From: Methanoregula sp.
GTDB taxonomy: Archaea > Halobacteriota > Methanomicrobia > Methanomicrobiales > Methanospirillaceae
DNA length: 7,414 nucleotides
Direction: 5' to 3'
Assembly: GCA_028705545.1 (NCBI GenBank)
Contig: JAQWDG010000082.1
Span: 1-7,414 of the forward strand
Shown: positions 1 through 7,186 of the stretch, piece by piece
Layout of the letters: the number at the start of each line of letters is the position of its first letter
Numbering within the stretch: position 1 is the stretch's first letter
Translations under genes and position numbers: made by a program
Notes under the pieces: model-generated
Seen by the model: the letters and a program-made list of their open reading frames with translations, nothing else
What the model was told of the DNA's origin: nothing
Databases searched by the model: none

Positions 1-2488
1 CAGGGCCGGGTTCAGGCAGGGTCACGGTGTCTTCCTCATCCTCTGGCTGTACTATGGCGACCCCGATCACTTTGTCGTTCTCGTCAAGCCGCACGACCCT
101 GACGCCCTTGGTACCGCGCCCGATGATCCGGATCTCGCTCACCCGGGTGCGCATGACAATGCCCGCTGCGGTCATCACCACGATCTCATCGGTATCCGAG
201 ACCGCACGCGACATAATCACGACCGCATCGCGTTCGAGCGAGATGTTCCTGACACCCATTGTGCCGCGCCCGTGGCCGCGGAACTCATCGAACTCGGTGC
301 GCTTCCCAAAACCTACATCGGAGATAGTGAGCAGGTGGTCCTTTTCAAGGAGAGTAACGGCAATGACCGTATCCCCGCCGCGCAGTCTCATACCTATCAC
401 ACCAAATGCATTTCTTCGAACCGTCCGCACGGTCTCTTCGTGGAACCGGAGGCTCTGGCCGAACCGGGTGGTAAGGACAAGTTCGTTATTACCGTTTGTC
501 GATATCACTTCGACGAGCTGGTCACCCTCCCGTAACTTGATGGCGTTTGTCCCCACAGAACGGGGGTTGGCAAATTCGGTCTGCGGGATCTTGATGACCT
601 GCCCGAGTTTTGTTGCAAAGAGAAGGAACCGGTCCTCGCGGAATTCCCGGATCGGGATAACGGTAGTGACCACTTCTTCCCGGAGGTTCAAGAGGTTCAC
701 GATCGGTTTGCCCTTTGCCACCCGCGAACTCTCGGGGATCTCGTAGACCTTGAGCCAGTAGACCCGGCCGAGGTTCGTGAAGCAGAGGAGGTAGTCCTTC
801 ATGCCGGCCACAAAGACCGAGTCCACGAAGTCCTCTTCCTTGGTGGTCATGCCGGTGATACCCTTGCCGCCCCGGCGCTGCTTGCGGTAGGTGTCGAGAT
901 CGATACGCTTGATGTAATTGGCGGTGGTGATCGAGACAAGGACGGTCTTGTCCTCGATAAGATCCTCGGTGGAGATGTCGCCGGCAGCGTTCGAGATCTG
1001 CGTTCTCCGCTTATCTCCGAACTTCTCTGAAAGCTCGGCGGTTTCGCGCCGGATCTCGTCCTTGATGTTTGCCTCGCTTGAGAGGAGGGTATTAAGCCGG
1101 TTGATCTCGGCCATAAGGCCCGCTTTCTCATCGTTGATCTTCTGTTGTTCGAGGGCTGCGAGACGGCGCAGCTGCATCTGGAGGATCGCATTTGCCTGGG
1201 GTTCGTCAAGCCCGAATTTCGCAATGAGGGTGAGGCGGGCGTTATCTACCGTGTCCGATCCCCGGATGGCAGCAATTACCTCGTCAATCCGTGCAAGGGC
1301 AAGGAGCAGGCCGTCGAGAATGTGGGCTCTCTCCTGCGCTTTTTTCAGGTCGAACTCCGACCGGCGCCGGATCACTTCTATCCGGTGGTTGATAAAGGTG
1401 GAGAGCAGGCCGTGGAGGGTAAGGATCTTCGGCTGGCCATCGACAATAGCGAGATTGATCACCGAGAAACCGGATTCAAGCGCCGTGTGCCGGTAAAGGT
1501 TGTTTAAGATCACCGGTGCCATCGTGCCCTTCCTGAGCTCGAAGACGACCCGGATCCCCTCCTTGTCGGACTCGTCGCGGATATCGGTGATGCCGTCGAG
1601 CCGCTTCTCCTTTACCATGGTTGCAATGCCTTCGATCCACTGGGCTTTGTTTACCTGGTACGGAAGCTCGGTGACGATAATCCGGTCGCCACGGTTGCCG
1701 CTTTCGGAGTCTTCGATGGTCGCCACACCGCGGACAACAAACCGTCCCTGCCCGGTCATGTAGGCATTTTTCACGCCATCGGTGCCCATGATGATCCCGC
1801 CTGTCGGGAAGTCCGGGGCCGGCATGACCCTCATGAGGTCTTCAACAGGAACTTCGGGATTATCGAGGTATTTAGCGACCGCGGCGCAGACCTCGCGGAG
1901 GTTGTGGGGCGGCATCTTTGTCGCCATGCCGACGGCAATCCCGTCGGTACCGTTCACAAGGAGTTCCGGTATCTTTGCAGGGAGAACGCAGGGTTCCCTG
2001 AGGGATTCATCGTAGTTGGGGACAAAATCAACGGTCTCTTTTTCGATGTCCTTTAACATCTCCTCGGCAAAGGGCGTAAGTTTGACTTCGGTGTACCTGC
2101 TTGCTGCCGCAGAATCGCCATCAATGGACCCGAAGTTTCCCTGTCCGAGCACGGGCATGTACCGGTAAGAGAACGGCTGGGCCATCTTGACGATGGTATC
2201 ATAAATGGACGAATCCCCGTGCGGGTGGAACTTACCCATCACTTCACCGACAACCCTCGCACTCTTTTTCGTGGGTTTGTCGTAAGTGTTCCCCATCTCC
2301 CACATACCGTAGAGACAGCGGCGGTGGACCGGCTTGAGACCGTCGCGGGCATCGGGGATGGCGCGGCCGATGATAACGCTCATCGCGTAGTTGATGTACG
2401 CGACTTTCATCTCTTTTTCAATACTGATCGGCTCGACCCGGTGAGTGATCTTTTCGGGCTCTACGGGTTCTTTGCCTTCAGATGTCAA
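1..2488 (-). CDS. gyrA: DNA gyrase subunit A (C-terminal tail cut by window edge)
   Basis: Breakage-reunion and DNA-wrapping subunit of type IIA topoisomerase; with GyrB it forms the A2B2 enzyme that introduces negative supercoils using ATP. I read 829 codons with no stop. The winged-helix region holds HPHGDSSIYD (residues 88-97) and DSAAASRYTE with catalytic Tyr132 (E. coli Tyr122). The tower and coiled-coil follow to about residue 505. The C-terminal beta-pinwheel shows six repeated blade strands, for example near 514, 565, 620, 668, 717 and 767. The GyrA box QRRGGKG is intact at 537-543, which argues for true gyrase rather than topoisomerase IV. After the last blade comes an acidic/proline tail, so probably only a short C-terminal piece is missing. 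The start is TTG at 2488, inside the 3' end of gyrB and preceded by GGAGGTGA at 6-nt spacing; the next in-frame ATG lies within the conserved domain and is too late. It is co-transcribed with gyrB. Confidence 0.97.
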   Translation of the reverse strand, partial: MTSEGKEPVEPEKITHRVEPISIEKEMKVAYINYAMSVIIGRAIPDARDGLKPVHRRCLYGMWEMGNTYDKPTKKSARVVGEVMGKFHPHGDSSIYDTIVKMAQPFSYRYMPVLGQGNFGSIDGDSAAASRYTEVKLTPFAEEMLKDIEKETVDFVPNYDESLREPCVLPAKIPELLVNGTDGIAVGMATKMPPHNLREVCAAVAKYLDNPEVPVEDLMRVMPAPDFPTGGIIMGTDGVKNAYMTGQGRFVVRGVATIEDSESGNRGDRIIVTELPYQVNKAQWIEGIATMVKEKRLDGITDIRDESDKEGIRVVFELRKGTMAPVILNNLYRHTALESGFSVINLAIVDGQPKILTLHGLLSTFINHRIEVIRRRSEFDLKKAQERAHILDGLLLALARIDEVIAAIRGSDTVDNARLTLIAKFGLDEPQANAILQMQLRRLAALEQQKINDEKAGLMAEINRLNTLLSSEANIKDEIRRETAELSEKFGDKRRTQISNAAGDISTEDLIEDKTVLVSITTANYIKRIDLDTYRKQRRGGKGITGMTTKEEDFVDSVFVAGMKDYLLCFTNLGRVYWLKVYEIPESSRVAKGKPIVNLLNLREEVVTTVIPIREFREDRFLLFATKLGQVIKIPQTEFANPRSVGTNAIKLREGDQLVEVISTNGNNELVLTTRFGQSLRFHEETVRTVRRNAFGVIGMRLRGGDTVIAVTLLEKDHLLTISDVGFGKRTEFDEFRGHGRGTMGVRNISLERDAVVIMSRAVSDTDEIVVMTAAGIVMRTRVSEIRIIGRGTKGVRVVRLDENDKVIGVAIVQPEDEEDTVTLPEPGP

Positions 2489-4541
2489 GGTTCGTCACCT
2501 CCTTTGCATGCCGGGTGATGAACTCTTTTCGTATCTCCACATCCTTTCCCATCAGCGTCTTGAAGATCTCGTTAGCTTCCATTGCATCCTCAATCGTGAC
2601 CTGCCGGAAGACCCGGTGCTCGGGGCTCATGGTCGTGTCCCAGAGCTGCTGGGCGTTCATTTCACCCAGACCCTTGTACCGCTGGACGGATACACCCTTA
2701 TCGCCCATTTCCGCAGAGATTTTTTTCATATCTTCCTCGGTAAAGGCGTATTTCTCTTCTTTTCCGCGGGCGATCCTGAACAGGGGCGGCTGGGCGATAT
2801 ACACGTAACCGGCCTCAATTACTTTCATCATGTACCGGTAAAAGAATGTCAGAAGCAGCGTCCTGATATGCGCACCGTCCACATCGGCATCGGTCATGAT
2901 CACGACGTGGTGGTACCGTGCCCGCTCGACATCAAATTTGTCCCCGATGCCGGTCCCGATGGCAGAGATCAGCGTCTGGATCTCGGCGTTCTTTAGGATC
3001 TGGTGTTCGCCGGCCTTCTCCACGTTTAAGATCTTGCCCCGGAGCGGGAGGATAGCCTGGAATTTGCGGTCCCGCCCCTGTTTTGCGCTGCCGCCTGCCG
3101 AATCCCCTTCCACGATATAGATCTCGCTCTTTGCCGGGTCGCGTTCCGAGCAGTCGGCAAGCTTCCCGGGGAGACCGGAACCTTCAAGGGAACTCTTGCG
3201 CCGGGCAAGTTCCCGCGCGTTCCGTGCCGCCTCGCGGGCCTTTGCCGCAGAAAGGGCTTTTTCCACGATTGTGGCAAGCACTTTCGGGTTCTCATCGAAG
3301 TACTGGTTGAGCGCCGCATAGACAAGCGAATCCACAATACCCTTGATGCTGCTGTTTCCCAGACGCATCTTGGTCTGGCCCTCGAACTGGGGGTTTGCCA
3401 TCTTGACCGAGATTACCGAGGTCAGTCCCTCGCGGACGTCCTCGCCGCGGAGCGTGAGCGTTGCATTCTCTTTTATGAGGTTGTTGCGTTTTGCCACCGT
3501 GTTGATGGCCCGGGTAATCGCGCTCCGGAACCCTTCAAGATGGGTGCCGCCCTCGCGGGTATTGACGCTGTTGACATAGGAATACGTCTTCTCATCGTAT
3601 CCTGTGGTATACTGGAGCGCGATCTCGATCTCCACCTTGTTCTCGGGATCTTTCTGGGTAATGTCTATCGGGATCGCGTGGAGGCACTCGGATCCCTCGT
3701 TTAAATATTTCACGAACTCCGAGAGCCCGCCCGTACAATACGAAGCCCGGGTGCCGGTCCGCTCATCGGTGATCCTGATGGTGAGGCCGGCATTCAAAAA
3801 GGCAAGCTCGCGGAGCCGGGACGCTAAGATATCGTAATCGAACGTGACCGTTTCAAAGATAGTCGGGTCCGGCTTGAAAGTGATGACAGTGCCCGTGAGT
3901 TTCGTGCCGGTTTCTGCAAAGAAACGCACGCGATCCTCGGCCGTACTCTGGGCCGGATCGCCGGCTTCCGGCAGGTTCTGCTGGCCACCGGTTGGCCCGG
4001 CGCTTTGGATAAATGGTGCCGGCTCGCCGTACCACTGCTGGTAGCGGATTACCGCTTCGGCGAGCGTTTCCTCCCGCTGCGTGAGCGGTCCCGTGGGGAT
4101 GCCCTTCGAAAAATGCATCTCGTAAATATTCCCGTCGCGGTAGACACGGGCGGAAAGGTTTGTCGAAAGGGCATTGACCACGGAGACACCGACCCCGTGG
4201 AGACCTCCCGAGACCTGGTAGGTGGCCTTGTCGAATTTGCCGCCGGCATGGAGAACGGTGAGTACCACTTCGAGCGCACTCTTGTGGTTCTTTTCCATCG
4301 CGTCGACCGGGATGCCCCGGCCATTATCTGCAACAGACAGCGATCCGTCTCCATTGATAACAACCGAGATCAAGGTACAGAATCCGGCAAGTGCCTCATC
4401 GATCGAATTGTCCACGACTTCATACACAAGGTGGTGGAGCCCCCGGGTGTCGGTGCTCCCGATATACATGGCAGGGCGCTCGCGAACCGGTGTGAGCCCT
4501 TCAAGTATCGTGATGTGGGATGCATCGTAGGAATCAGTCAA
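2478..4541 (-). CDS. gyrB: DNA gyrase subunit B
   Basis: ATPase and TOPRIM subunit of DNA gyrase, 687 residues. The GHKL ATPase domain shows YEVVDNSIDEA (catalytic Glu41, Mg-binding Asn45), ADNGRG (Asp72), the ATP-lid sequence GGLHGVGVSVVNALS (112-126) and the transducer lysine in EGQTK (Lys391). The TOPRIM domain shows IVEGDSAGG (Glu478) and MTDADVDG (Asp551, Asp553), and the C-terminal part has QRYKGLGEMN (620-629). It lacks the roughly 170-residue TOPRIM insertion of E. coli GyrB. It does carry about 54 extra residues at roughly 154-215 in the ATPase domain, between GPL and TGT, which accounts for its excess over the usual ~635 residues. The start is TTG at 4541 with GGGAGGTT five bases upstream. 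It overlaps gyrA by 11 nt, so the two subunits are translationally coupled. Confidence 0.98.
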   Translation of the reverse strand: MTDSYDASHITILEGLTPVRERPAMYIGSTDTRGLHHLVYEVVDNSIDEALAGFCTLISVVINGDGSLSVADNGRGIPVDAMEKNHKSALEVVLTVLHAGGKFDKATYQVSGGLHGVGVSVVNALSTNLSARVYRDGNIYEMHFSKGIPTGPLTQREETLAEAVIRYQQWYGEPAPFIQSAGPTGGQQNLPEAGDPAQSTAEDRVRFFAETGTKLTGTVITFKPDPTIFETVTFDYDILASRLRELAFLNAGLTIRITDERTGTRASYCTGGLSEFVKYLNEGSECLHAIPIDITQKDPENKVEIEIALQYTTGYDEKTYSYVNSVNTREGGTHLEGFRSAITRAINTVAKRNNLIKENATLTLRGEDVREGLTSVISVKMANPQFEGQTKMRLGNSSIKGIVDSLVYAALNQYFDENPKVLATIVEKALSAAKAREAARNARELARRKSSLEGSGLPGKLADCSERDPAKSEIYIVEGDSAGGSAKQGRDRKFQAILPLRGKILNVEKAGEHQILKNAEIQTLISAIGTGIGDKFDVERARYHHVVIMTDADVDGAHIRTLLLTFFYRYMMKVIEAGYVYIAQPPLFRIARGKEEKYAFTEEDMKKISAEMGDKGVSVQRYKGLGEMNAQQLWDTTMSPEHRVFRQVTIEDAMEANEIFKTLMGKDVEIRKEFITRHAKEVTNLDI
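2495..2502 (-). promoter_or_regulatory. Ribosome binding site of gyrA
   Basis: The minus strand reads GGAGGTGA, a near-complete complement of the archaeal 16S rRNA 3' end, six bases before the TTG start of gyrA. It lies inside the last codons of gyrB and decides the otherwise unlisted TTG start. Confidence 0.85.
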
Positions 4542-4545
4542 AGGT

Positions 4546-4553
4546 AACCTCCC
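4546..4553 (-). promoter_or_regulatory. Ribosome binding site of gyrB
   Basis: The minus strand reads AAGGGAGGTTACCT directly before the TTG start; the GGGAGGT core sits about five to six bases upstream. No in-frame ATG gives an equally good full-length GyrB, so this site fixes the TTG start. Confidence 0.8.
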
Positions 4554-4590
4554 TTAAAAAATCATTAAAAAAATTCCCTGAATTTATCAC

Positions 4591-4600
4591 AATAAATATT
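4591..4600 (-). promoter_or_regulatory. Candidate TATA box of the gyrBA operon
   Basis: The minus strand reads AATATTTATT in an AT-rich stretch between the preceding terminator and gyrB. About 25 bases downstream of this box would place transcription start near 4567-4572 and give a 5' leader of about 30 nt containing the ribosome binding site. The spacing fits archaeal promoters, but the box is called by eye and T-rich sequence closer to the gene (4555-4575) is an alternative. Confidence 0.4.
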
Positions 4601-4633
4601 GGATTTTAGGCAGAAAAACCCTTGTGATCCCAC

Positions 4634-4668
4634 AAAAACAGGATTGCCGTCTATCCGGATACAATCCT
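4634..4668 (-). terminator. Stem-loop plus T-run after the PAS gene
   Basis: A perfect 7-bp inverted repeat (AGGATTG at 4640-4646, CAATCCT at 4662-4668) lies 12 bases after the stop of the PAS gene and, on the minus strand, is followed one base later by TTTTT (4634-4638). A second T5 run follows at 4614-4618. This is the expected arrangement for ending the ercA-PAS transcript before the gyrase promoter. The loop contains a 10-bp perfect palindrome, TATCCGGATA (4652-4661). Confidence 0.55.
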
Positions 4669-4680
4669 CCCGGCTCTTGC

Positions 4681-5808
4681 CTAGGTGCGGAACCGGTATC
4701 CGTCTTTTGGAACCCGTATGATGAACCGGAGTGTTTCTGCATCGCCGGTCTCTGCAATGGAGATCCCGGTCATATCGAGAATTTCCTTAATAAAGAACAG
4801 GTTTGGCCCCGAAGTCTTTGCCGGTGCCCAGACAAATACCGATTCCCGCTGATCCGCAGGAATCCCGGCCCCGGCTTTTTCAAACGTGATGGAAAGACTG
4901 TTTTCTTCTTCCACATGGGAAATCAGGACCGGCACCGCCATCCCTCCATGGGCATACAAAAATTCCATTAAGTGGGTAAGGCCTTTTTCAAGCAATGGAT
5001 CGGAAAGGATTTCGAGATGGTCCATGCGCGTAAGCCGGGTGACCGGGATGGGGGGCAGGTGCGAGATCGCATAGAGCAGTACCTCGGGAAAGTTCTGCCA
5101 CTTGGGATTATGGATACCGAGTTTCTGGTAATTCTCGGCAAGCTCGATGTGGTTCTGGATATCGTTGGTGGTGGCAGCAAGCTTTTCGAGGATGGCTGTC
5201 TCTTCCGGATGTCGTGCGATCTGCCTGAGCACATCGAGATATGCCCGGATAATAAAGACCTGGCTCTTGATATCGTTCCGTGTCAGGGAATTGATCAGGT
5301 TGAGTTTTTTCTGGGTTGCAACAAGCGTCCGCTCGTACCGGAGCCGCTCGCTGATATCGCGGGCGACAATCACACCATAGCTCTGCTGATCGATCGTAAC
5401 AAAATGGATGGAGAGTTCCGCAGGGATCATCCGCCCCTGTGCAGAACACAAGGTGGTCTCAATTTTTTCCTGCGCCCCGGTTTCCGCAGCGCGTGACAAA
5501 AACACGTTGAACTGTCCGCGTTTCTCCGGTGCAACGAGGGCAGATATCTCCTTTCCCGTCAGCTGGGCAGGAGGGTACCCCAGCTGGGCGCTGCCTGCAT
5601 GGTTTGCTTCCACGCAGGTATGCCCCGGCGCTTTTACCACGAGGATAATATCATGGGTTTCATCGATGAGCGCCCGGAACCGCTCCAGTTCGGCAAGCCT
5701 CTGCTGGAGGAGCGGGTAATAACTCTTGTGGACCGAAGTCTCACCCATCCCGATGATCCGTTCCCGGAGCGTATCGCGGTCCTGCGGTGTATCAGAAGAG
5801 GGATTCAT
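4681..5808 (-). CDS. PAS-domain protein with degenerate histidine-kinase core
   Basis: Soluble 375-residue protein with no signal peptide or membrane segment. A short helical N-terminus leads into one PAS domain (about 42-156, ending in VARDISERLR). A DHp-like region follows (about 165-205), then a linker and a GHKL ATPase-like domain (about 270-367) ending in VPKDGYRFRT. The overall pattern (KLNLINSLTRNDI, then ENYQKLGI and SDPLLEKGL) matches the archaeal PAS histidine kinases of Methanomicrobiales. The catalytic residues do not: the usual RHDI phospho-acceptor is RNDI (Asn178), the N-box Asn is Phe283, the G1 box reads EKAGAG where EDDGAG is usual, and the G2 box reads SGPNLF where TGLGLF is usual. 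It is therefore probably a pseudokinase that senses through PAS and acts by protein contact. The start is ATG at 5808 with GAGG six bases upstream. A longer frame opens at 5886 but its first 26 codons lie within ercA. The 17-nt overlap with ercA implies coupled translation. The ligand and output are unknown. Confidence 0.9.
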   Translation of the reverse strand: MNPSSDTPQDRDTLRERIIGMGETSVHKSYYPLLQQRLAELERFRALIDETHDIILVVKAPGHTCVEANHAGSAQLGYPPAQLTGKEISALVAPEKRGQFNVFLSRAAETGAQEKIETTLCSAQGRMIPAELSIHFVTIDQQSYGVIVARDISERLRYERTLVATQKKLNLINSLTRNDIKSQVFIIRAYLDVLRQIARHPEETAILEKLAATTNDIQNHIELAENYQKLGIHNPKWQNFPEVLLYAISHLPPIPVTRLTRMDHLEILSDPLLEKGLTHLMEFLYAHGGMAVPVLISHVEEENSLSITFEKAGAGIPADQRESVFVWAPAKTSGPNLFFIKEILDMTGISIAETGDAETLRFIIRVPKDGYRFRT

Positions 5809-6949
5809 ACAATGCCTCGATCTCTGCTTTTTTTGGGTTCCTGGGGTTGGTGGCCATACAGACATCGTGCATTGCATGTTCTGCAAGTACCGGGATCACC
5901 TCTTTTTTCACGCCAAGGGACCCGAGCGTGGCAGTAACGCCAAGGGATTCCCGTAAGTTGCGGATCCCGTCACAGATTACTGCGCACCGTTTATCCGGCG
6001 CTTCTGATCTTACCGCAAATCCCATGGACTCGCCAATATCGTTGTACCGTTCCGGTGCAGACGAATAATTGTACCTGATGACCGTATCCAGCAGCAGGGC
6101 ATTGCACTTCCCGTGCGGGAGGTCGAGATACCCGCCAAGGCTGTGGGCCATAGCATGTACGGCGCCAAGACTTGCATTGGAGAAGGCAAGACCGGCATGG
6201 AGGCTTGCAAGCATCATCCCGCTGCGGTACGAGAGATCCCGGGGCGATTCCACGGACAGCCCGAGATTCTTTACAACCAGCCGTATTGCTTCCCGGGCAT
6301 GGAGATCGGTTAAAGGAGAGCTTGCATTGGATACATAGGCTTCGATGGCATGGGTCAACACGTCCAGGCCGGTATATATGGTAAGATTGGATGGAAGGGT
6401 TAAGAGGGTCTCCGGATCAATGAGCGCGACATCGGGCACAAGGGTCTTTGAGATGATGGCAATCTTGACCTTCCGGCCCGAATCGTTGATGATGGCAAAC
6501 TGCGAGACGTCCGCACTCGATCCAGCGGTTGTCGGGATGCAGATCAGGGGCGGCGGGGGCACGATTACCCGGTCCACACCTTCAAATTCCGTGATGGGAA
6601 GGTTGTTTGAGGAAACAATCCCGATGCCCTTTGCACAGTCAATGACCGATCCACCTCCAACAGCAACCAGGGCCGAACAGCCGGCATTCCTGAACCGGTC
6701 TGCTCCCTGCATCACATTCTCTGCACGGGGATTGGACATGACATCAGAAAATATCTCTACGCTGATACCGGCCTGGACGAGGTCCGCACAGACCTCGTCA
6801 ACCATGCCGGTTTTTTTTATACCGTCATCCGTGACCAGCAGTACTTTGTTCGACCCAAAATTTTTCACGTACCGGCCGGCCAGATGCCGGGCCCCGGCTC
6901 CAAAGACAAGTTCGGGCACGAGGAACTTGCGCAATCCTGCTGAGTTCAT
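5792..6949 (-). CDS. ercA: ErcA-like iron-containing alcohol dehydrogenase family protein
   Basis: 385 residues, the normal length for group III metal-dependent alcohol dehydrogenases. The N-terminal dinucleotide-binding domain has VAVGGGSVIDCAKGIG (95-110) and CIPTTAGSSADVSQF (137-151). The C-terminal helical domain has LDVLTHAIEAYVSNAS (195-210) and VHAMAHSLGGYLDLPHG (264-280). The four metal ligands expected from FucO are present: Asp196, His200, His265 and His279. The N-terminal RKFLVPELVFG, the segment around residues 161-180 and the NPRNPKK near the end match, from memory, the ErcA subfamily. In Pseudomonas, ErcA takes part in regulation of ethanol oxidation beside a PAS sensor kinase. 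The intact ligands mean it could still reduce an aldehyde or oxidise an alcohol, so a purely catalytic role is not excluded. The start is ATG at 6949, with a partial ribosome binding site GTGAT (6956-6960) six bases upstream. It is first in a two-gene unit with the PAS pseudokinase. Confidence 0.88.
   Translation of the reverse strand: MNSAGLRKFLVPELVFGAGARHLAGRYVKNFGSNKVLLVTDDGIKKTGMVDEVCADLVQAGISVEIFSDVMSNPRAENVMQGADRFRNAGCSALVAVGGGSVIDCAKGIGIVSSNNLPITEFEGVDRVIVPPPPLICIPTTAGSSADVSQFAIINDSGRKVKIAIISKTLVPDVALIDPETLLTLPSNLTIYTGLDVLTHAIEAYVSNASSPLTDLHAREAIRLVVKNLGLSVESPRDLSYRSGMMLASLHAGLAFSNASLGAVHAMAHSLGGYLDLPHGKCNALLLDTVIRYNYSSAPERYNDIGESMGFAVRSEAPDKRCAVICDGIRNLRESLGVTATLGSLGVKKEVIPVLAEHAMHDVCMATNPRNPKKAEIEALYESLF
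5815..5818 (-). promoter_or_regulatory. Ribosome binding site of the PAS gene
   Basis: The minus strand has GAGG followed by six bases (CATTGT) and the ATG at 5808, all within the final codons of ercA. It supports this start over the longer upstream frame. Confidence 0.55.
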
Positions 6950-7045
6950 GGTACAATCACAATACGTGGATCGATCTGCCCCTGCTAAAGATCCCCGGAC
7001 GTTTTTAGTTCAGGAACAGAATTACCACTTCATGGTTCATCATGA

Positions 7046-7053
7046 TTAATAAA
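7046..7053 (-). promoter_or_regulatory. Candidate TATA box upstream of ercA
   Basis: The minus strand reads TTTATTAA, close to the archaeal TATA consensus, and would set a start near 7022-7025 with a leader of about 75 nt. TTTTTATA at 7074-7081 is an equally plausible alternative that gives a leader of about 100 nt. An inverted repeat, TCATG (7030-7034) and CATGA (7041-7045), lies directly downstream of the first box, where an operator could sit. All of this was called by eye. Confidence 0.3.
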
Positions 7054-7186
7054 CTGTATGAACAGATAACGTCTATAAAAACAAGTGTATTAAAAACGGG
7101 ATTTGTCGCCAGACCGATCGGGTATCGACTCCATGAGTTGCGATAACGGTTGATCCCTGGAGATCCTTATTCAGGACATCTGTTGT

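Noticed and set aside
27..746. Long plus-strand frame of 239 codons at the left edge, and similar plus-strand frames through 4547
   Set aside because: They run antisense to gyrA and gyrB, are rich in Ser/Arg/Thr as expected from antisense reading of GC-rich coding DNA, and have no family motifs.
5809..5886. N-terminal extension of the PAS protein by 26 codons
   Set aside because: The extension lies wholly within ercA in another frame, has no PAS-family character and lacks a ribosome binding site; the ATG at 5808 has GAGG at proper spacing.
7005..7045. Possible 12-codon leader peptide on the minus strand before ercA
   Set aside because: Very short, no ribosome binding site, and no attenuator-like structure or codon run to support a leader role.
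6345..7049. Plus-strand frame of 234 codons opposite ercA
   Set aside because: Mostly antisense to the well-supported dehydrogenase gene, with no recognisable domain and no good ribosome binding site.
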